NCBI GenBank assembly: GCA_047967505.1 | Contig: CM106538.1 | Direction: 5' to 3' (one strand) | DNA: 64,000 bases | From: Dipteris shenzhenensis | Taxonomy: Eukaryota; Polypodiophyta; Polypodiopsida; Gleicheniales | Shown here: in pieces, positions 1 to 10,593 of the stretch | Layout: each line of letters starts with the position of its first letter | How positions within the stretch are numbered: the first letter of the stretch is position 1 | The notes under the pieces: generated by a model | Told to the model about the DNA's origin: nothing | The model's input: the letters and a program-made list of their open reading frames with translations, nothing else | Database searches by the model: none | Position numbers and translations under genes: made by a program

Positions 1-1051
1 TCAGATTTTTCACTTTATGTGAAAAGGACAAACAGAGGGATTGTGCTTATAGTCATCTATGTTGATGACTTGATTATTACAGGTGATAGTGATGCAGACA
101 TTAATGAAGTGAAGCTGCTGTTGAAGCAGAAATTTGAGATGAAGGATTTGGGAGAGCTGCGTTACTTCTTGGGCATTGAGGTTATTAGATCCCCGAGTGG
201 GATAAGGCTATTGCAAAGGCAATACGGTTTGGACATGCTGTCCAAATATGGGATGACAGGCTGTAAGCCTATCTCTGTTCCATTGGAGCAGAATGTGAAG
301 CTCAGGTGAGCTTCTTGAAGATATTACTATGTACAGGCGCATAGTAGGTAGCTTGATTTACATGACTATAACCAGACCAGATTTGAGCTATGCTGTGGGG
401 CTGGTGAGTCAGTTTATGCAGGCACCGAGGAAGCCACATTTGGATGCGGCTAGGCGCATACTGCGGTATGTGAAGTCCACATTGCATTATGGACTGTTTT
501 ATGAAGCAGGGTGTGCATTACAGGTACATGGATACACAGATGCTGACTGGGCTGGTAGTGTCTCAGACAGGAGATCTACTAGTGGTTTTATGTTTTCCCT
601 TGGGAGTGGTGCCATCAGTTGGAGCAGCAAGAAGCAGCCAACAGTTGCCTTGTCGAGCACAGAGGCTGAGTACAGGGGTGCAGCAATGGCTGCATGTGAG
701 GTAGCTTGGTTACGGAAGCTACTTGCAGATATGGGACTGCCAATTCATGCAGCAGTTGTCATTCATTGTGACAACATTAGCAGCATCATGCTTGCTAATA
801 ACCCAGTTTATCATGCTAGAACGAAGCACATTGAGGTGCATTATCACTTTGTGAGAGAGAAGGTTCTAGCTGGTGAGATTGATCTTGTCTATGTCAGCAC
901 TGAGGAGCAGGTGGCTGATATTTTTACGAAGGCATTGGGTACCGAGAAGCTTCGCAGATTTAGGAGCTTGCTTGGTGTACGTGAGATGGATTTGAGCTTG
1001 AGGGGGAGTGTTGAGATATCAAGCTCTACCCCTGATACATCTCCTGGATGA
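1..1051 (+). pseudogene. pol: Copia pol, RT C-terminus and RNase H (A1)
   Basis: The frame is open from base 1 and shows the RT catalytic box VIYVDDLIITG near the start, followed by LGELRYFLGIEV, both typical of copia RT. The frame stops at 307-309 and the protein resumes in the next frame from about 308, so there is a single 1-nt frameshift. The second part carries RRIVGSLIYMTITRPDL and the copia RNase H signatures YTDADWAG, SSKKQPTVALSSTEAEY, HCDN and ARTKHIEVHYHFVRE, then VADIFTKALG near the C-terminus. The stop at 1049-1051 lies about 40 bp inside the LTR. The polyprotein would copy and degrade template RNA in cytoplasmic virus-like particles. The 5' part lies outside the window. The frameshift makes this copy inactive. 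Confidence 0.93.
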
Positions 1052-1309
1052 CTATCATTTATGTCACCGCCTATGTTAGTTGTACTCGTGGTGTAGTTAG
1101 ACTACCACGTATGTTTTTGGTTTGGGTTCACATATGAACCACGTATTCTAGGTTTGACATATAGGGTATTTCCCTCTTCTATTGTATTGTTGTTGTGTGC
1201 AAAAGTGAAGAAAGGCTTCACCCTCCAACCTTGTGTCCTCTCTCTCTCTTTTGTGTGTTGTGAAGAAAGCTGAACTTGAGTCTCCTATCTCTCTCCCTCA
1301 TTCTTTACA
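1009..1309 (+). repeat. 3' LTR of copia A1
   Basis: The LTR begins TGTTGAGATATC directly after the polypurine tract TTGAGGGGGAG and ends CTTTACA, about 301 bp. It is matched in inverted orientation at 7473-7770, where the same end is followed by a primer-binding site. The two copies differ mainly by a few substitutions and a short CT-repeat length change near 1240. Confidence 0.93.
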
Positions 1310-4300
1310 CATCTCCTTGGTACCCTTCATGTACCTCATGATGCACTTAACTGCCTCCCAATGCCTCTTCCTGGATTAGCCATATACCGGCTAACAACTC
1401 CCACTGCAAATGCAATGTCTGGTCTAGTAGCTATCATAGCATACATAAGACTCCCAACTGCTGATGCATAAGGAACCTTGGCCATCATGGCCCTTTCCTC
1501 ATCTGATTTGGGACTATCTGTATGACTCAGTTTCACATATGGAGGCAATGGAGCATATTGAAACGTTGTAATGCTTTTGTAACATACTCTTTTTGTGAAA
1601 GCCAAAGGAGTTTCCTACTCCGATTACGCGTGATGCGCATACCAAGAATATGACCTGCAAGTCCCAAATCCTTCATATCAAAGGCCTCATGCAACTTGGC
1701 CTTTAATGCATCTAGCTCATAAGTATTCTTGCTAGCCAATAGCATATCATCCACATATAGTGCCAAGATTATCAGGCTATTATCCTTAGCCCTTTTAGTG
1801 TAGAGGCAGTGATCAATTTCACTCCTTCTAAAACCCTGGGACTGAATGAAAGCATCAAACTTCTGATACCATTCTCTAGGCGCTTGCTTAAGACCATAGA
1901 GACTCTTCTTTAGCTTGCAAACTAAATGCTCTTTACCCTTTTCTTCAAAGCCTTCCGGCTGCACCATGTAAATTTCCTCATGCAAATCCCCATGCAAGAA
2001 AGCTGTCTTGACATCCATCTGCATAAGCTCCATATCCTCTGATGCCACTAGTCCAAGCATGCATCTAAGTGTGGTCATCTTCACAACCGGAGAGAATATC
2101 TCATCAAAGTCTACACCCTTCTCTTACTTGAACCCTTTAGCAACCAAACGGGCCTTGTACCTAGGCACATCATCACCTGTGACCTTCATTTTGTAGACCC
2201 ATTTACATGGCAATGCTTTCTTTCCATGTGGCAAAGAAACCAAGTCCCAACTCTTATTCTTCATAAGTGAACTCATCTCTGATTGCATAGCATACTCCCA
2301 CTTGCATTGATCCTCATGCATCATAGCCTCTCTATAGCAAGAAGGCTCCCCGCAATCAGTAAGCATCACATAGTCTACCCCTGGAACAAACCTATCAGGC
2401 GGTCTAGACACTCTAGATGATCTTCTCAAGGGCATTTCAGCTTGCTGTCCCACTTGCATATCAGCCACATTTGGCTCATCATTTCCACCAATAGATTATC
2501 CATCATCTACCCTTGATTGTATACCTGTGGGAGTACTTGGTGGTACCATTTCTTGCACATTTGGTGCATAGACAGCTTGCTGTCTATCAACATAGGTAGG
2601 TGGATTCACATCCTGGAAAGTGATTCTCCTCATTTCCACATCCCTCATGGGTGCCTTATGCATCTTCTTCTCATTGAAGACCACATCATGGCTGCGTATG
2701 ATCTTCTTTGCTTCTGGATCCCAGAGACGATAGCCCATCTCTCCACTTTCACCATAACCTAGAAAGATGCATTTCCTAGACTTAGGATCTAGCTTCTTTC
2801 GAAGCTCTTTTGGCACATGTGCATATGCCTCACACCCAAATATACGCAAATGAGAGTAAGAGGGCTTCTTTCCACTCCATGCCTCTTCAGGAATACCACC
2901 ATCCAAACTCTTACTAGGTGATCTATTGATCACATGCACTGCAGTCTTCATTGCCTCAGCCCAAAAACCACCAGAAAGACTTGCATTGGAAAGCATGCAT
3001 TGCAACCTTTCTTGAATGGTACGGTTCATCTTTTCTGCAACTGGATTTTGCTCTGGAGTACGAGGGGATGTAAGCTCCCTCTTAATCCCACGAGTATCAC
3101 AGAAATGCTGAAAGTCATGAGAGAGATACTCTCCACCATTGTCAGTCCGTAGGCATTTAAGCATTCTACCTGACTGATTCTCAACCAAGGCCAGCCATTT
3201 CTGAAATACCTCGAACACATCACTCTTTCGAGCTATAGCATAAGCCCACACTTTCCTAGTTGCATCATCAATGAATGTCACATAGTATTCAGCCCCGCCT
3301 AATGACCGTGTAGGCATGGGACCACATACATCTGAATGCACCAAATCAAGCTTTTCAAACTCTTTCTTTCCCCTTCTTTTATGGGCTGATTTAGTCTGCT
3401 TCCCATAGAGACAATGCTCACAAATTTCAAAATCAGAGAAACTCAAATGCGGTACATAACCCAAATGGCATAAGAGTTTCATTCCATTTTGGCTCATGTG
3501 CCCCAACCTGCAATGCCGCAAAGAAGTGCTTAGCTGCTCGGTTATTGCAACAACATGATCAAATACCCCTGATACATGTAAGGGATACAAAGTACCACAC
3601 TTGGCACCCCTGGCCAAAAGCATAGAGCCCTTTTGAATTTTCCAACTCTGAAAGCCAAAAGTGGTGTGAAAACTAGCATCATCTAGCTGACCCACTGAAA
3701 TAAGACTCTTGGTCAGCTTAGGCACATGTCTCACATGTTTCAAAACAACAAATGCAGACCCATTTGCAAAAGAAAACTTTATGTCACCTGCTCCCACTAT
3801 GTCACATGCATAGTCATTTCCAAGATGCACACAACCTGTCTTTCCACTATCATAAGTGGAGAACCATTCCCTATGGGGAGTAACATGGAATGAAGCACCA
3901 GAATCCAAAATCCAATCCTGGGAATATGCATCATCTGAAGTGGTAAGCAACTCTGCAGATAAAGTAGACATGAAGAGAACATCATTGTCACTATCATGTG
4001 TGACTGCATTGATCTCCTCGATCTTCACTTTTCCTTTGTCCTCCCTTGGACTCTCTTCCTTTTGATTTGCACCCCAATTTGCATTCTTTTTCTTATCCTT
4101 TTGCTCTCTTTTCAGCTTGTAGCAATCCTTTTTCATATGGCCCTTCTTGCCACAATGGTAACACTCAATGTTCCGTGCCTTGGATTTGCTACGAGACTTC
4201 CCTCTTTCTTGGGACTTCCCCCTGAACTGTGATCTACCCCTTTGCACATTTAAGGCTGCATCATGCTTGTTGCCATCCATAGACTTCCGTCTAATCTCCT

Positions 4301-4403
4301 TGGCCAACAAGCTACCCACAACATCATCAAATTTCAGTACTCCACCAGGTGCAGAGTTATGACAGCTGTACGAAAGGTATCCCATGAGGATGGCAATGAA
4401 CAT
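1310..4403 (-). pseudogene. pol: Copia pol polyprotein of element B
   Basis: Domains in order: a CCHC zinc knuckle (CYHCGKKGHMKKDC, about 4168-4127), the protease active site WILDSGASFHVTP (about 3905), a GAG-pre-integrase segment ending in a Cys pair (CEHCLYGKQ), an integrase core with HSDVCGP, RTDNGGEY and a Glu in PEQNPVAEKMNRT, then RT with KWVYKMK, QMDVKTAFLHGDL, KKSLYGLKQAPREWY and ALYVDDMLLA. It ends at GSLMYAMIATRPDIAFAVGVVSRYMANPGR plus a frameshifted tail near 1380-1310. In-frame stops occur near 2493 and 2122, and the reading frame changes near 1605. The element is inactive, but the integrase and RT catalytic residues are still readable, so decay is moderate. RNase H is missing because A1 inserted there. 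Confidence 0.93.
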
Positions 4404-4864
4404 AAGAGAAATGTTGCCTTAGTCTCTGCATCAAAATTCATCTTCTGAGCCTGAAGCTGGTTGAAAATAATATTGAATTCATTCAAGTGAGAAGCAATGG
4501 AGACCCCTTCCTTCATCTGTAGCTCAAACAACCTCTTCATGAGGTAAACTTTATTAGAGGCAGTTTCCTTCTCATAAGTGGCACACAGTTTCTTCCACAA
4601 ATCTTCCGTAGTCTACTCATTTACTACTGTGAAATAAACTGACTCTGCAAGATGAAGTCTAATAGTAGAATTTGCTAATGCATCCAACTCATTCCAATCA
4701 TCCTCAGACATATTTGCAGGCTTAGCTTCAATCCTTGCCAAGGGTTTAATCTGCTTCTTTTGAATAAGCACATCCCTTATTTGTTCTTTCCACAAAGAAA
4801 AGTTTGTCCCATCAAAATTTTTAATACTGAAAAACACCTTTTCAGGCATGGAAGAGGATGCCAT
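4334..4864 (-). pseudogene. gag: Copia gag of element B
   Basis: The start is taken at the ATG at 4864-4862, giving MASSSMPEKVFFSIKNFDG. Upstream codons in this frame have no other ATG. The segment FDGTNFSLWKEQI resembles the N-terminal gag domain of plant copia elements. Further on, LWKKLCATYEKETASNKVYLMKRLFELQMKEG is the usual gag core (UBN2-like). A stop interrupts the frame near 4613, and the frame shifts near 4360-4400 before the pol frame continues with the zinc knuckle. Gag would form the capsid of virus-like particles. Confidence 0.88.
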
Positions 4865-6255
4865 GATGCAAATGAAACAAAATCCCAAATGCTAGTCCCT
4901 GCAAGAGAGAATCACACCAAATACCAGGTGCACCCAAATGTGTATGCCACAATAGACTGAAATATCACAAAAAACTCAAAGCTCAAAGCATCTGACTCAT
5001 GTGCATATACTATGCATCCATATGAGCAAATCCGGCCCAAAAGAAAATGCCAATAAGTGCCAAATGACTCAAGCATAAACACTGTCCACTGCCATATGCA
5101 TCAATAATGTCTCATCCAAGAGAGCATAGCACTATCAGTGCATCATCTGCAATGTTTCAAAGCTGTCCCTCAGCATAAAATAGCATCCATGTGCAAAGCG
5201 TCCATAAAAATAGCATCCCACAAGGCAATTTGGGCCTATCAGCGCATCCAATAAGGACCGCAATGCATCCAAATAGCCTATAAATCATCCATTGCAACCC
5301 AATGCATACCACGAATGAGGGCACACTACTCAAACTGCAACCAGAGTGATCTGCATAAGGTATGCTCAAGAAATCATAGTCCCATGGTAATGAGCGCTAC
5401 TGAAAATAGAACCTGAGATGCTTCAAAACATGGGCGCCATTGTATAATCGGACTCAGCAAGAAAATCTGCAAATATCTCTCTTCTGCTAGAACTCCAAAA
5501 TCCCAACTGATGAGTGAAAAATGGGAGTCAACACTTATCCACTGCCATGTGGCATAAATCTAAGGTTTCAAAACCTTAGTATGAAAAATGCATAACAGAG
5601 AGACGAAATCGAATACACAGAGGTTTATAACTCTGAAAATCCTCCACCGAATCACGCAAGAACTGATAGGTAGGGGTTTTTGGGCGTCCGGAACGCAATG
5701 GGACAGACGGTTTTGGAAACCGTGGTCTCAATCACTGGGTCCAACACACGGACTGAAAAACGTTTTTTGAAACAGAGCTGTTTGTAAACTCCACCGAAGT
5801 GCGAATGATGAGCAACATAGAAGTTTTAGGACCTTCTGAGTCCACCGGAACTGACAGATTTGCAAATGGTTGCTCCAAACTTGAGTTCCAACACCTGGGC
5901 AAAAAACGCAGGAATTGACACAGTGAGTCAGAAATCCAATGAAATGATCCCAGATTCAAGAATGAAGGTGTTTCCAAGCTCCTGAAGTGAAGTGGACACC
6001 AAAAGCAAGCAATACTTGCCTCTACAAGTCAATATGGAGTCTCTATCATCGAACGGAACAGGGAAAAGCTCAAAAAACGACTTTTTCTTTGAAAGCTCTT
6101 AACAGGCTCTCAAAACCACTTCGCAAAGCCAAAGTGACTTTTCCAAAGGTTCCTCCAAGGTCTCTGCACACTCGGATGCAAGTAAAGTCACCCACAAAGC
6201 TTCCCACAAAGCTGCTAAGCTTCAAGCATTCATGCACGCTCAGCTAGATCACGCG
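4865..6255 (-). other. Untranslated leader of element B
   Basis: About 1.4 kb lies between the primer-binding site and the gag ATG. No conserved protein was seen in it. Short frames on both strands look like chance openings. Confidence 0.6.
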
Positions 6256-6268
6256 GGCTCTGATACCA
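6256..6268 (-). promoter_or_regulatory. Primer-binding site of element B
   Basis: On the minus strand this reads TGGTATCAGAGCC, the usual complement of plant initiator-Met tRNA, two bases inside the LTR end. Confidence 0.9.
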
Positions 6269-6270
6269 GT

Positions 6271-6452
6271 TGAGAGTGCTCTCAACGGAAGCAAGAACGG
6301 AAGAGGGAGAGAGAGAAACAGAGAGCCACACAAGTTTTGGTGGGTGCAGAACCACCCTAATCTTCTTTTTCATTCATTTATATATGTGTTTGAGTATTGT
6401 ACATGACCGGGGTAAAGGCACAGTGACCTTTAACCCCCACAAGTATCTCTCA
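6271..6452 (-). repeat. 5' LTR of copia B
   Basis: On the minus strand the segment begins TGAGAGATAC and ends CACTCTCA. TGAGAG and CTCTCA are perfect inverted termini, and the primer site follows two bases later. At 182 bp it is a short LTR. The partner LTR is not in the window, so the outer edge at 6452 rests on the terminal inverted repeat and on the change to A2 gag sequence. Confidence 0.7.
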
Positions 6453-6882
6453 AATGAGTTTGCAAGGTTCCTGTAAGAGCATGGCATAAAGCAGTAATAT
6501 TCATGCAGTCATACCCCACAGCAAAATTGTGCAACTCTTGCTTTAGCTGCATCTTTCGTGCCTTGGTATTTGTGCTATACAGCTTCACCAATGTATCCCA
6601 TGCCTCCTTAGGCGTCTCTACATCCTGTATATGCACAATCATAGAATCTGAAATGCTAACAGACAGCCAATACAAGCATTTTCTAGCTTTTTCATGCCAT
6701 TCTTTATAGGCCTTCAATTCAGCAGGAGTGGGAGCAGCACCCAAAACTGGTTCTGCAGTTTCACCACTGATGTACTCCCAAACTCCCTTTCCCATGAGGA
6801 AGTTTGTCATCCTGAACTTCCATGCTTGGAAGTTGTTCTTGTCAAGCTTCTCACTGACAATGGTAGACAGATTCTCAGACAT
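6453..6882 (-). pseudogene. gag: Copia gag, N-terminal part (A2)
   Basis: The protein starts at an ATG at 6882-6880 (MSENLSTIVSEKLDKNNFQ). It shows the plant copia gag signature: NNFQAWKFRM near residue 16, a Trp-rich stretch, then DSMIVHIQDVETPKEAWDTLVKLYSTNTKARKMQLKQELHN, the usual core. The last 25 or so residues before 6453 do not look like gag, so a frameshift or rearrangement may lie just upstream of the B insertion. It would encode the capsid. The truncated copy is inactive. Confidence 0.85.
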
Positions 6883-7459
6883 TTTACAAATCACGAATTG
6901 CAACAGCAATTGCAACAGCAACCTGTAAACACAGCAAATGCCTCACAAGGGCAGATAGCAAAACTTCTACAAAAAGCCTCACAGGGGCAGATCTGCAACA
7001 CTGACAAAAGTGGTATTTCACCACACAGTCACTTCCTAGTGACGATTTTGCATCAACAGGCAACAGGCATGAGTCTGCAACTCCCAATATCTCTGCACAC
7101 AGGCATACGATGCAATTTCTGTGGCACCTTTCCACCGACTAGCCGCGCAGTGGTCGCACAGCGAAAAACAGGGCCTTTTTCTGAGTGCCTGCGAAGAACT
7201 TCCGCCTTCAAAACGGGCCCCGAAACGGCCTCAAATCAAAAAAATAAAGTCACCCAGGGCTTTGCCCTATCCCGCAGCATGTACTACGCTCTCGCCACAC
7301 CGCGAAGGGCCTCTCAATCTGAAACAGTGCACTCCTGCACTTCTGGCTGTGCTACCTGCAGAGATTTGCTCCCAAACTCGAAATAGGAAAGCAACACTGG
7401 TCCTCTTACCAGGACACCACAAACTTGGCTTGCTTTCTTGAGCTCCTTACCACGAACAA
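6883..7459 (-). other. Leader of copia A2
   Basis: This is the untranslated stretch between primer site and gag. It contains a small imperfect repeat around a CTCACA-GGGCAGAT motif (about 6941 and 6979) and CAA/CAG-rich sequence near 6900. No supported gene is present. Confidence 0.6.
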
Positions 7460-7472
7460 GGCTCTGATACCA
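7460..7472 (-). promoter_or_regulatory. Primer-binding site of A2
   Basis: It reads TGGTATCAGAGCC on the minus strand, directly next to the LTR end at 7473. Confidence 0.92.
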
Positions 7473-7770
7473 TGTAAAGAATGAGGGAGAGAGATAGGAG
7501 ACTCAAGTGCAGCTTTCTTCACAACACACAAAAGAGAGAGGACACAAGGTTGGAGGGTGAAGCCTTTCTTCACTTTTGCACACAACAACCATACAATAGA
7601 AGAGGGAAATACCCTATATGTCAAAACCTAGAATACGTGGTTCATATGTGAACCCAAACCAAAAACATACGTGGTAGTCTAACTACACCACGAGTACAAC
7701 TAACATAGGCGGTGACATAAATGATAGTCATCCAGGAGATATATCGGGGGTAGAGCTTGATATCTCAACA
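7473..7770 (-). repeat. 5' LTR of copia A2
   Basis: This 298-bp LTR begins TGTTGAGATATC at 7770 and ends CTTTACA at 7473 when read on minus. It matches 1009-1309 over its whole length. The base run GGGGC follows at 7771-7775 and would be one half of the target duplication. Confidence 0.93.
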
Positions 7771-7870
7771 GGGGCAGGGGGGGTGAGGGGGCAGGGGAAT
7801 CCAAGAGGGAGCAGGGGATGGAGAGGGAGTGGGATCTGGAGGGGGAGGGTGGAAGGGGGGATTAGAGGCT
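7771..7870 (+). repeat. G-rich tract
   Basis: About 100 bp in which runs of three to seven G recur every few bases, separated by A, C or T. The spacing would allow G-quadruplex formation on the plus strand. It starts at the outer edge of the A2 LTR. Confidence 0.7.
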
Positions 7871-8177
7871 ACCAGTGGTCCCCCCACAGATCAAGCTCAC
7901 CGTTGGGGCTTTGGACACGCTCCTCCTCAACCGTCACTGCTGCCATCCGCATCTTCTGCCATCGCAGTGTTTGGAGCACGGGGGGAGGGGCTCGGCCTTG
8001 GCCGCGGGGGCAATCTCTAGTTAGGTGACCCATCTATCTGTAAAACAAAAAAACTCACTTGGTAACCCAGAAATCTCCACTCACTAGCGAAGTGTGCCCC
8101 CTTTGAGGGTCTCTAGTAGGATCAACTCTAGGAGGGACTCTGGGCTCTCAACCACTAGTCTGATCGAGGGGACCCCG

Positions 8178-8684
8178 TCATCTGCTACCACTGAAGTGAT
8201 CGAATCTTGGAGAGACTCGAGCATGGTGCCAAATTCCCGACCAATGGAGGGGAAGATGGATCGATACTCCTATGGGAGCCCTGGGAAGCAGAGCGTAACC
8301 AGAAAATAGGAAACATGGTGTGTCGTGTCCATATCCTCCACTATAAAGCCATGTTACCAAGGAAATAGGTACACCAAATGTGGCCCAAGGAGGATGGGGC
8401 TCTGCTCCACAAGTGTCGACCAAGGAGCTCAGCTGGGTGAGGAATACATCTTTTCCATAGATGGTGACCTCTTGAATGTGATCACCCTCTAGTTCCAAGC
8501 TCGCCTGGATCCACTCTTGCACTTGTCTCCTTATTGGAGTGAGGCCCACAATTCTACCCACGATCGCCTTGTCCTGAAGTGACCGAGCTGCACGCTTCAC
8601 CTGTTGCTTGTTGGTTGGGGAAAGAAGAATCTTAATAGTTGTGGGATTCGAGGGTGCTACCATAGAGCCCCTTTGGTCAAACAT
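8178..8684 (-). pseudogene. Possible LINE ORF1-like fragment
   Basis: This is a minus-strand frame of 168 codons. The middle part (about residues 30-80) contains VKRAARSLQDKAIVGRIVG, then a basic helix and IYGKDVFLTQLSSL. This order resembles the plant DUF4283 domain found in LINE ORF1 and related proteins (a K-A/S-L...VG core, then an F-L-x-x-F strand). The remainder has PLHWSGIW, which could be a frayed end of the same domain. It is short and has no clear start, and neither poly(A) nor RT was seen next to it. A chance resemblance is possible. Confidence 0.35.
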
Positions 8685-8689
8685 GGGTC

Positions 8690-9038
8690 ACCACCAAGAA
8701 AATCCTCTCCGAAGATAAACAAACTGCTCATCCTTTCCCAAAGGGAAGGAAAGAACCCAAGGGCTAGCTACGGGGGAATGGGTACACACCCCTGCAATTG
8801 GCTAACAATGTAGAGGGAGAGCCCTCAAAGAGGAAAGGCAAAGGGGGGCGAAGAGGGGAGGCGAGGAGGGAGTCGAAGAAGAAGCGAGGTGGAGGTAATG
8901 GGTCTGAGGCAAAATGAAGGAGGCGAGGTGAAGGCAAGGAGTGGGCAGAGGGGAGAGAGCAGATGGAGGTAGGGTGGAGGAGGAATGGAGTCAGGGAAGT
9001 GAGAGGATGCGGATGCGGGGGTACGCAGAAGGAGGCTC
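8690..9038. other. Purine-rich stretch without a recognised gene
   Basis: The plus strand is rich in AGGAGGCGAGG-like sequence. Minus-strand frames give a low-complexity Pro/Ser/Leu-rich peptide. No gene is supported. Confidence 0.5.
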
Positions 9039-9278
9039 GGGGGGGTCACTATGTATAATCCCTCTATACCACGTGCGTTCAAGCCATATTTCTAAAATCC
9101 CTTATCTATAAAATTTTCATTAATAAAATGTACCCCTTTTCTATACAAATCCGTAAATGTTTTCCAAAACTATTTTAAATAGTCCCTTATGTATATTTAT
9201 TTTTGTAAATTTTAGAAATAAAAAATATCCTTCTATTGAACTCACATGATAGGGTTACATATGATGAGTGACCCCCCC
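9039..9278. mobile_element. Candidate MITE with 12-bp inverted termini
   Basis: The left end GGGGGGGTCACT (9039-9050) is the exact reverse complement of AGTGACCCCCCC (9267-9278). The inverted match extends loosely inward (ATGTATAATCCC against a complement of GGGTTACATATGATG). The 240-bp interior is AT-rich and non-coding, while the flanks are purine- and GC-rich, so the segment stands out. No clear target duplication was found. Confidence 0.45.
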
Positions 9279-9526
9279 AAGGAAGGAGGCGGCAAAGAGG
9301 TAGAGGGGCAGAAGGAGAGGGCGAGGAGGCAGCACGGTCTTCTTGGTGTGAGGTTTAGGGATAGAGAGGGCTCGCCTTGGATTCTTTAGTTCTCGGGTTG
9401 CTCCTCTCTCTGCCCTCCTTTCAACACTACCTTCTCAACTCCTTTCGGTTGGCTTTTTGCTTGAACATCTTTGTCCATTGAACATGGTTTTGCATCAACA
9501 TCATCAACTGAATCTAAAATATGTGT

Positions 9527-9955
9527 CTAGATATCCATGAACTCACCTTGACTTGATTGACTGGCATCTGGTTGTAGCTCCTCACTTTGAACTATTGGCA
9601 CACATATTGGATAATAGCAATCATCTTCTTCATCATAAATAAAACATAGAAATTTCTCAAAAACAGTATCCTCACATATATGGTTATCATGTAAACATAA
9701 CATCTCCTTCTTTGTAATAGCTTTAACAGCATCAACTTCTGGCACTTGCACAATCCCATTTACTCCAACTTCCTTCACAAGCTGATCATCTTGCAATTGA
9801 TTATACAAAGCTGCAACTTTATTGTCTTGTTGCAAAACAACTTCTTTGAGAGCATTAATGACATCATAATAGTGAGAAACTTGTAACTTAGCCATTTGTT
9901 GTTCTTTAGATTCTCTTCGCAAACATGCCTTCTCTACTTGAAATCGATTAATCAT
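9527..9955 (-). pseudogene. Unrecognised minus-strand frame, coiled-coil-like
   Basis: This 142-codon frame contains MAKLQVSHYYDVINALKEVV and LQQDNKVAALYNQLQDDQLVKE, with a heptad-like pattern of hydrophobic residues, then an acidic C-terminus. No family is recognised. Similar acidic, Gln/Asp-rich minus frames follow at 10270-10593 and 11006-11323, so the whole 9.5-11.6 kb stretch may be one decayed gene. The gag-like zinc knuckle at its upstream end hints at a retroelement. Confidence 0.35.
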
Positions 9956-10197
9956 TGATATAGCTTTAATTGCTACAACTTGGGCTTCATCCCTCTCCTT
10001 TTCAAGCTCTTATGAAAGCTTATGGGAAAAGAATACCAATTGACTAATCTCTTGCATTGCTGCATTTGAGCCAACTTTGGCCAATATGAAAATTGTTGTA
10101 AACTAATAATTTGATGTTCTAAACATCCTGAAAAATCCACTTTCAGATAGGGGACCCAAACGAATTTGGCTGCTAAAACTCGCTAAAATTCTTCTGC

Positions 10198-10261
10198 CTT
10201 CTTTGCAACAGAGTTCTTCTCTTTGCTTTCTTCTTTGCAACAGAGTTCTTCTCTTTGCTTT
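10198..10261. repeat. Exact 32-bp tandem duplication
   Basis: Two adjacent identical 32-bp copies (10198-10229 and 10230-10261), each containing TTTGCAACAGAGTTC. Confidence 0.9.
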
Positions 10262-10269
10262 CTTCTTCT

Positions 10270-10593
10270 TCACATCATTTGAATTTGGACCATTTTTGTA
10301 GTCTTTGGAACAAATTGGTTGTTTGACATGCCATCCTCATCCTCAATGGACAATAGAAATTGTTGAATAACCATATTTTGTTCACACACATGCTTAGCAA
10401 CTTGAACATCATCATCAGGAACATCATGAGCTGAAATCTTATCTTCATCATTGACATCCAACCTTTGATTCATTTTTGGCTTTGATTGTTGATCTGTTTG
10501 TTCATACAAGATAGGAAAAATGCTCACACATGCATCTTTGGCATACTCCTTAAGAGCTTCACCATCATCACACATGAGTGATGCAATCTTCAA
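10270..10593 (-). pseudogene. Unrecognised acidic frame
   Basis: This 107-codon minus frame is rich in Asp, Glu and Gln (e.g. VNDEDKISAHDVPDDDVQ). No domain is recognised. It lies between two other minus-strand frames of similar character and may belong to the same decayed gene. Confidence 0.3.

Larger units (their letters stand above)
1..1309 (+). mobile_element. Copia element A1, 3' part (RT end, RNase H, 3' LTR)
   Basis: This is the 3' part of a Ty1/copia retrotransposon that continues beyond the left edge of the window. It holds the end of reverse transcriptase, RNase H, a polypurine tract (about 998-1008) and a complete 3' LTR ending in ACA at 1309. Base 1310 is already the RNase H region of minus-strand element B, so A1 most simply inserted into B. 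If so, its 5' LTR and a CATCT target duplication (1310-1314 here) should lie to the left of the window. Its LTR is nearly the same as the LTR of A2 at 7473-7770, so the two belong to one family in opposite orientation. Confidence 0.9.
1310..6452 (-). mobile_element. Copia element B, 5' LTR to RNase H (3' end displaced)
   Basis: B reads on the minus strand. It has an LTR at 6452-6271, a primer site at 6268-6256, an untranslated leader to 4865, gag from 4864 and pol down to 1310. Pol is cut in the RNase H region exactly where the outer end of the A1 LTR begins, so the 3' end with its LTR should lie left of A1, outside the window. Its outer LTR edge at 6452 abuts the gag gene of A2, so B most likely inserted into A2. 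The gag and pol genes contain several stops and at least two frameshifts. Confidence 0.85.
6453..7770 (-). mobile_element. Copia element A2, 5' part (LTR, leader, gag N-terminus)
   Basis: A2 is the 5' end of an element of the same family as A1, on the minus strand. It has an LTR at 7770-7473, a primer site at 7472-7460, a leader of about 0.6 kb and the start of gag. The gag gene is interrupted at 6453 by the LTR of B. The rest of A2 should lie beyond B and A1, left of the window. Confidence 0.85.

Noticed and set aside
1009-7770. Inverted copies of the same 300-bp LTR flanking about 6.2 kb, like a foldback or composite transposon
   Set aside because: Each copy belongs to its own element: 1009-1309 has a polypurine tract and pol upstream, 7473-7770 has a primer site and gag downstream. 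Nesting explains them.
8825-9082. 85-codon minus frame rich in Pro, Ser and Leu
   Set aside because: Low-complexity reading of a purine-rich stretch; it also runs across the edge of the candidate MITE.
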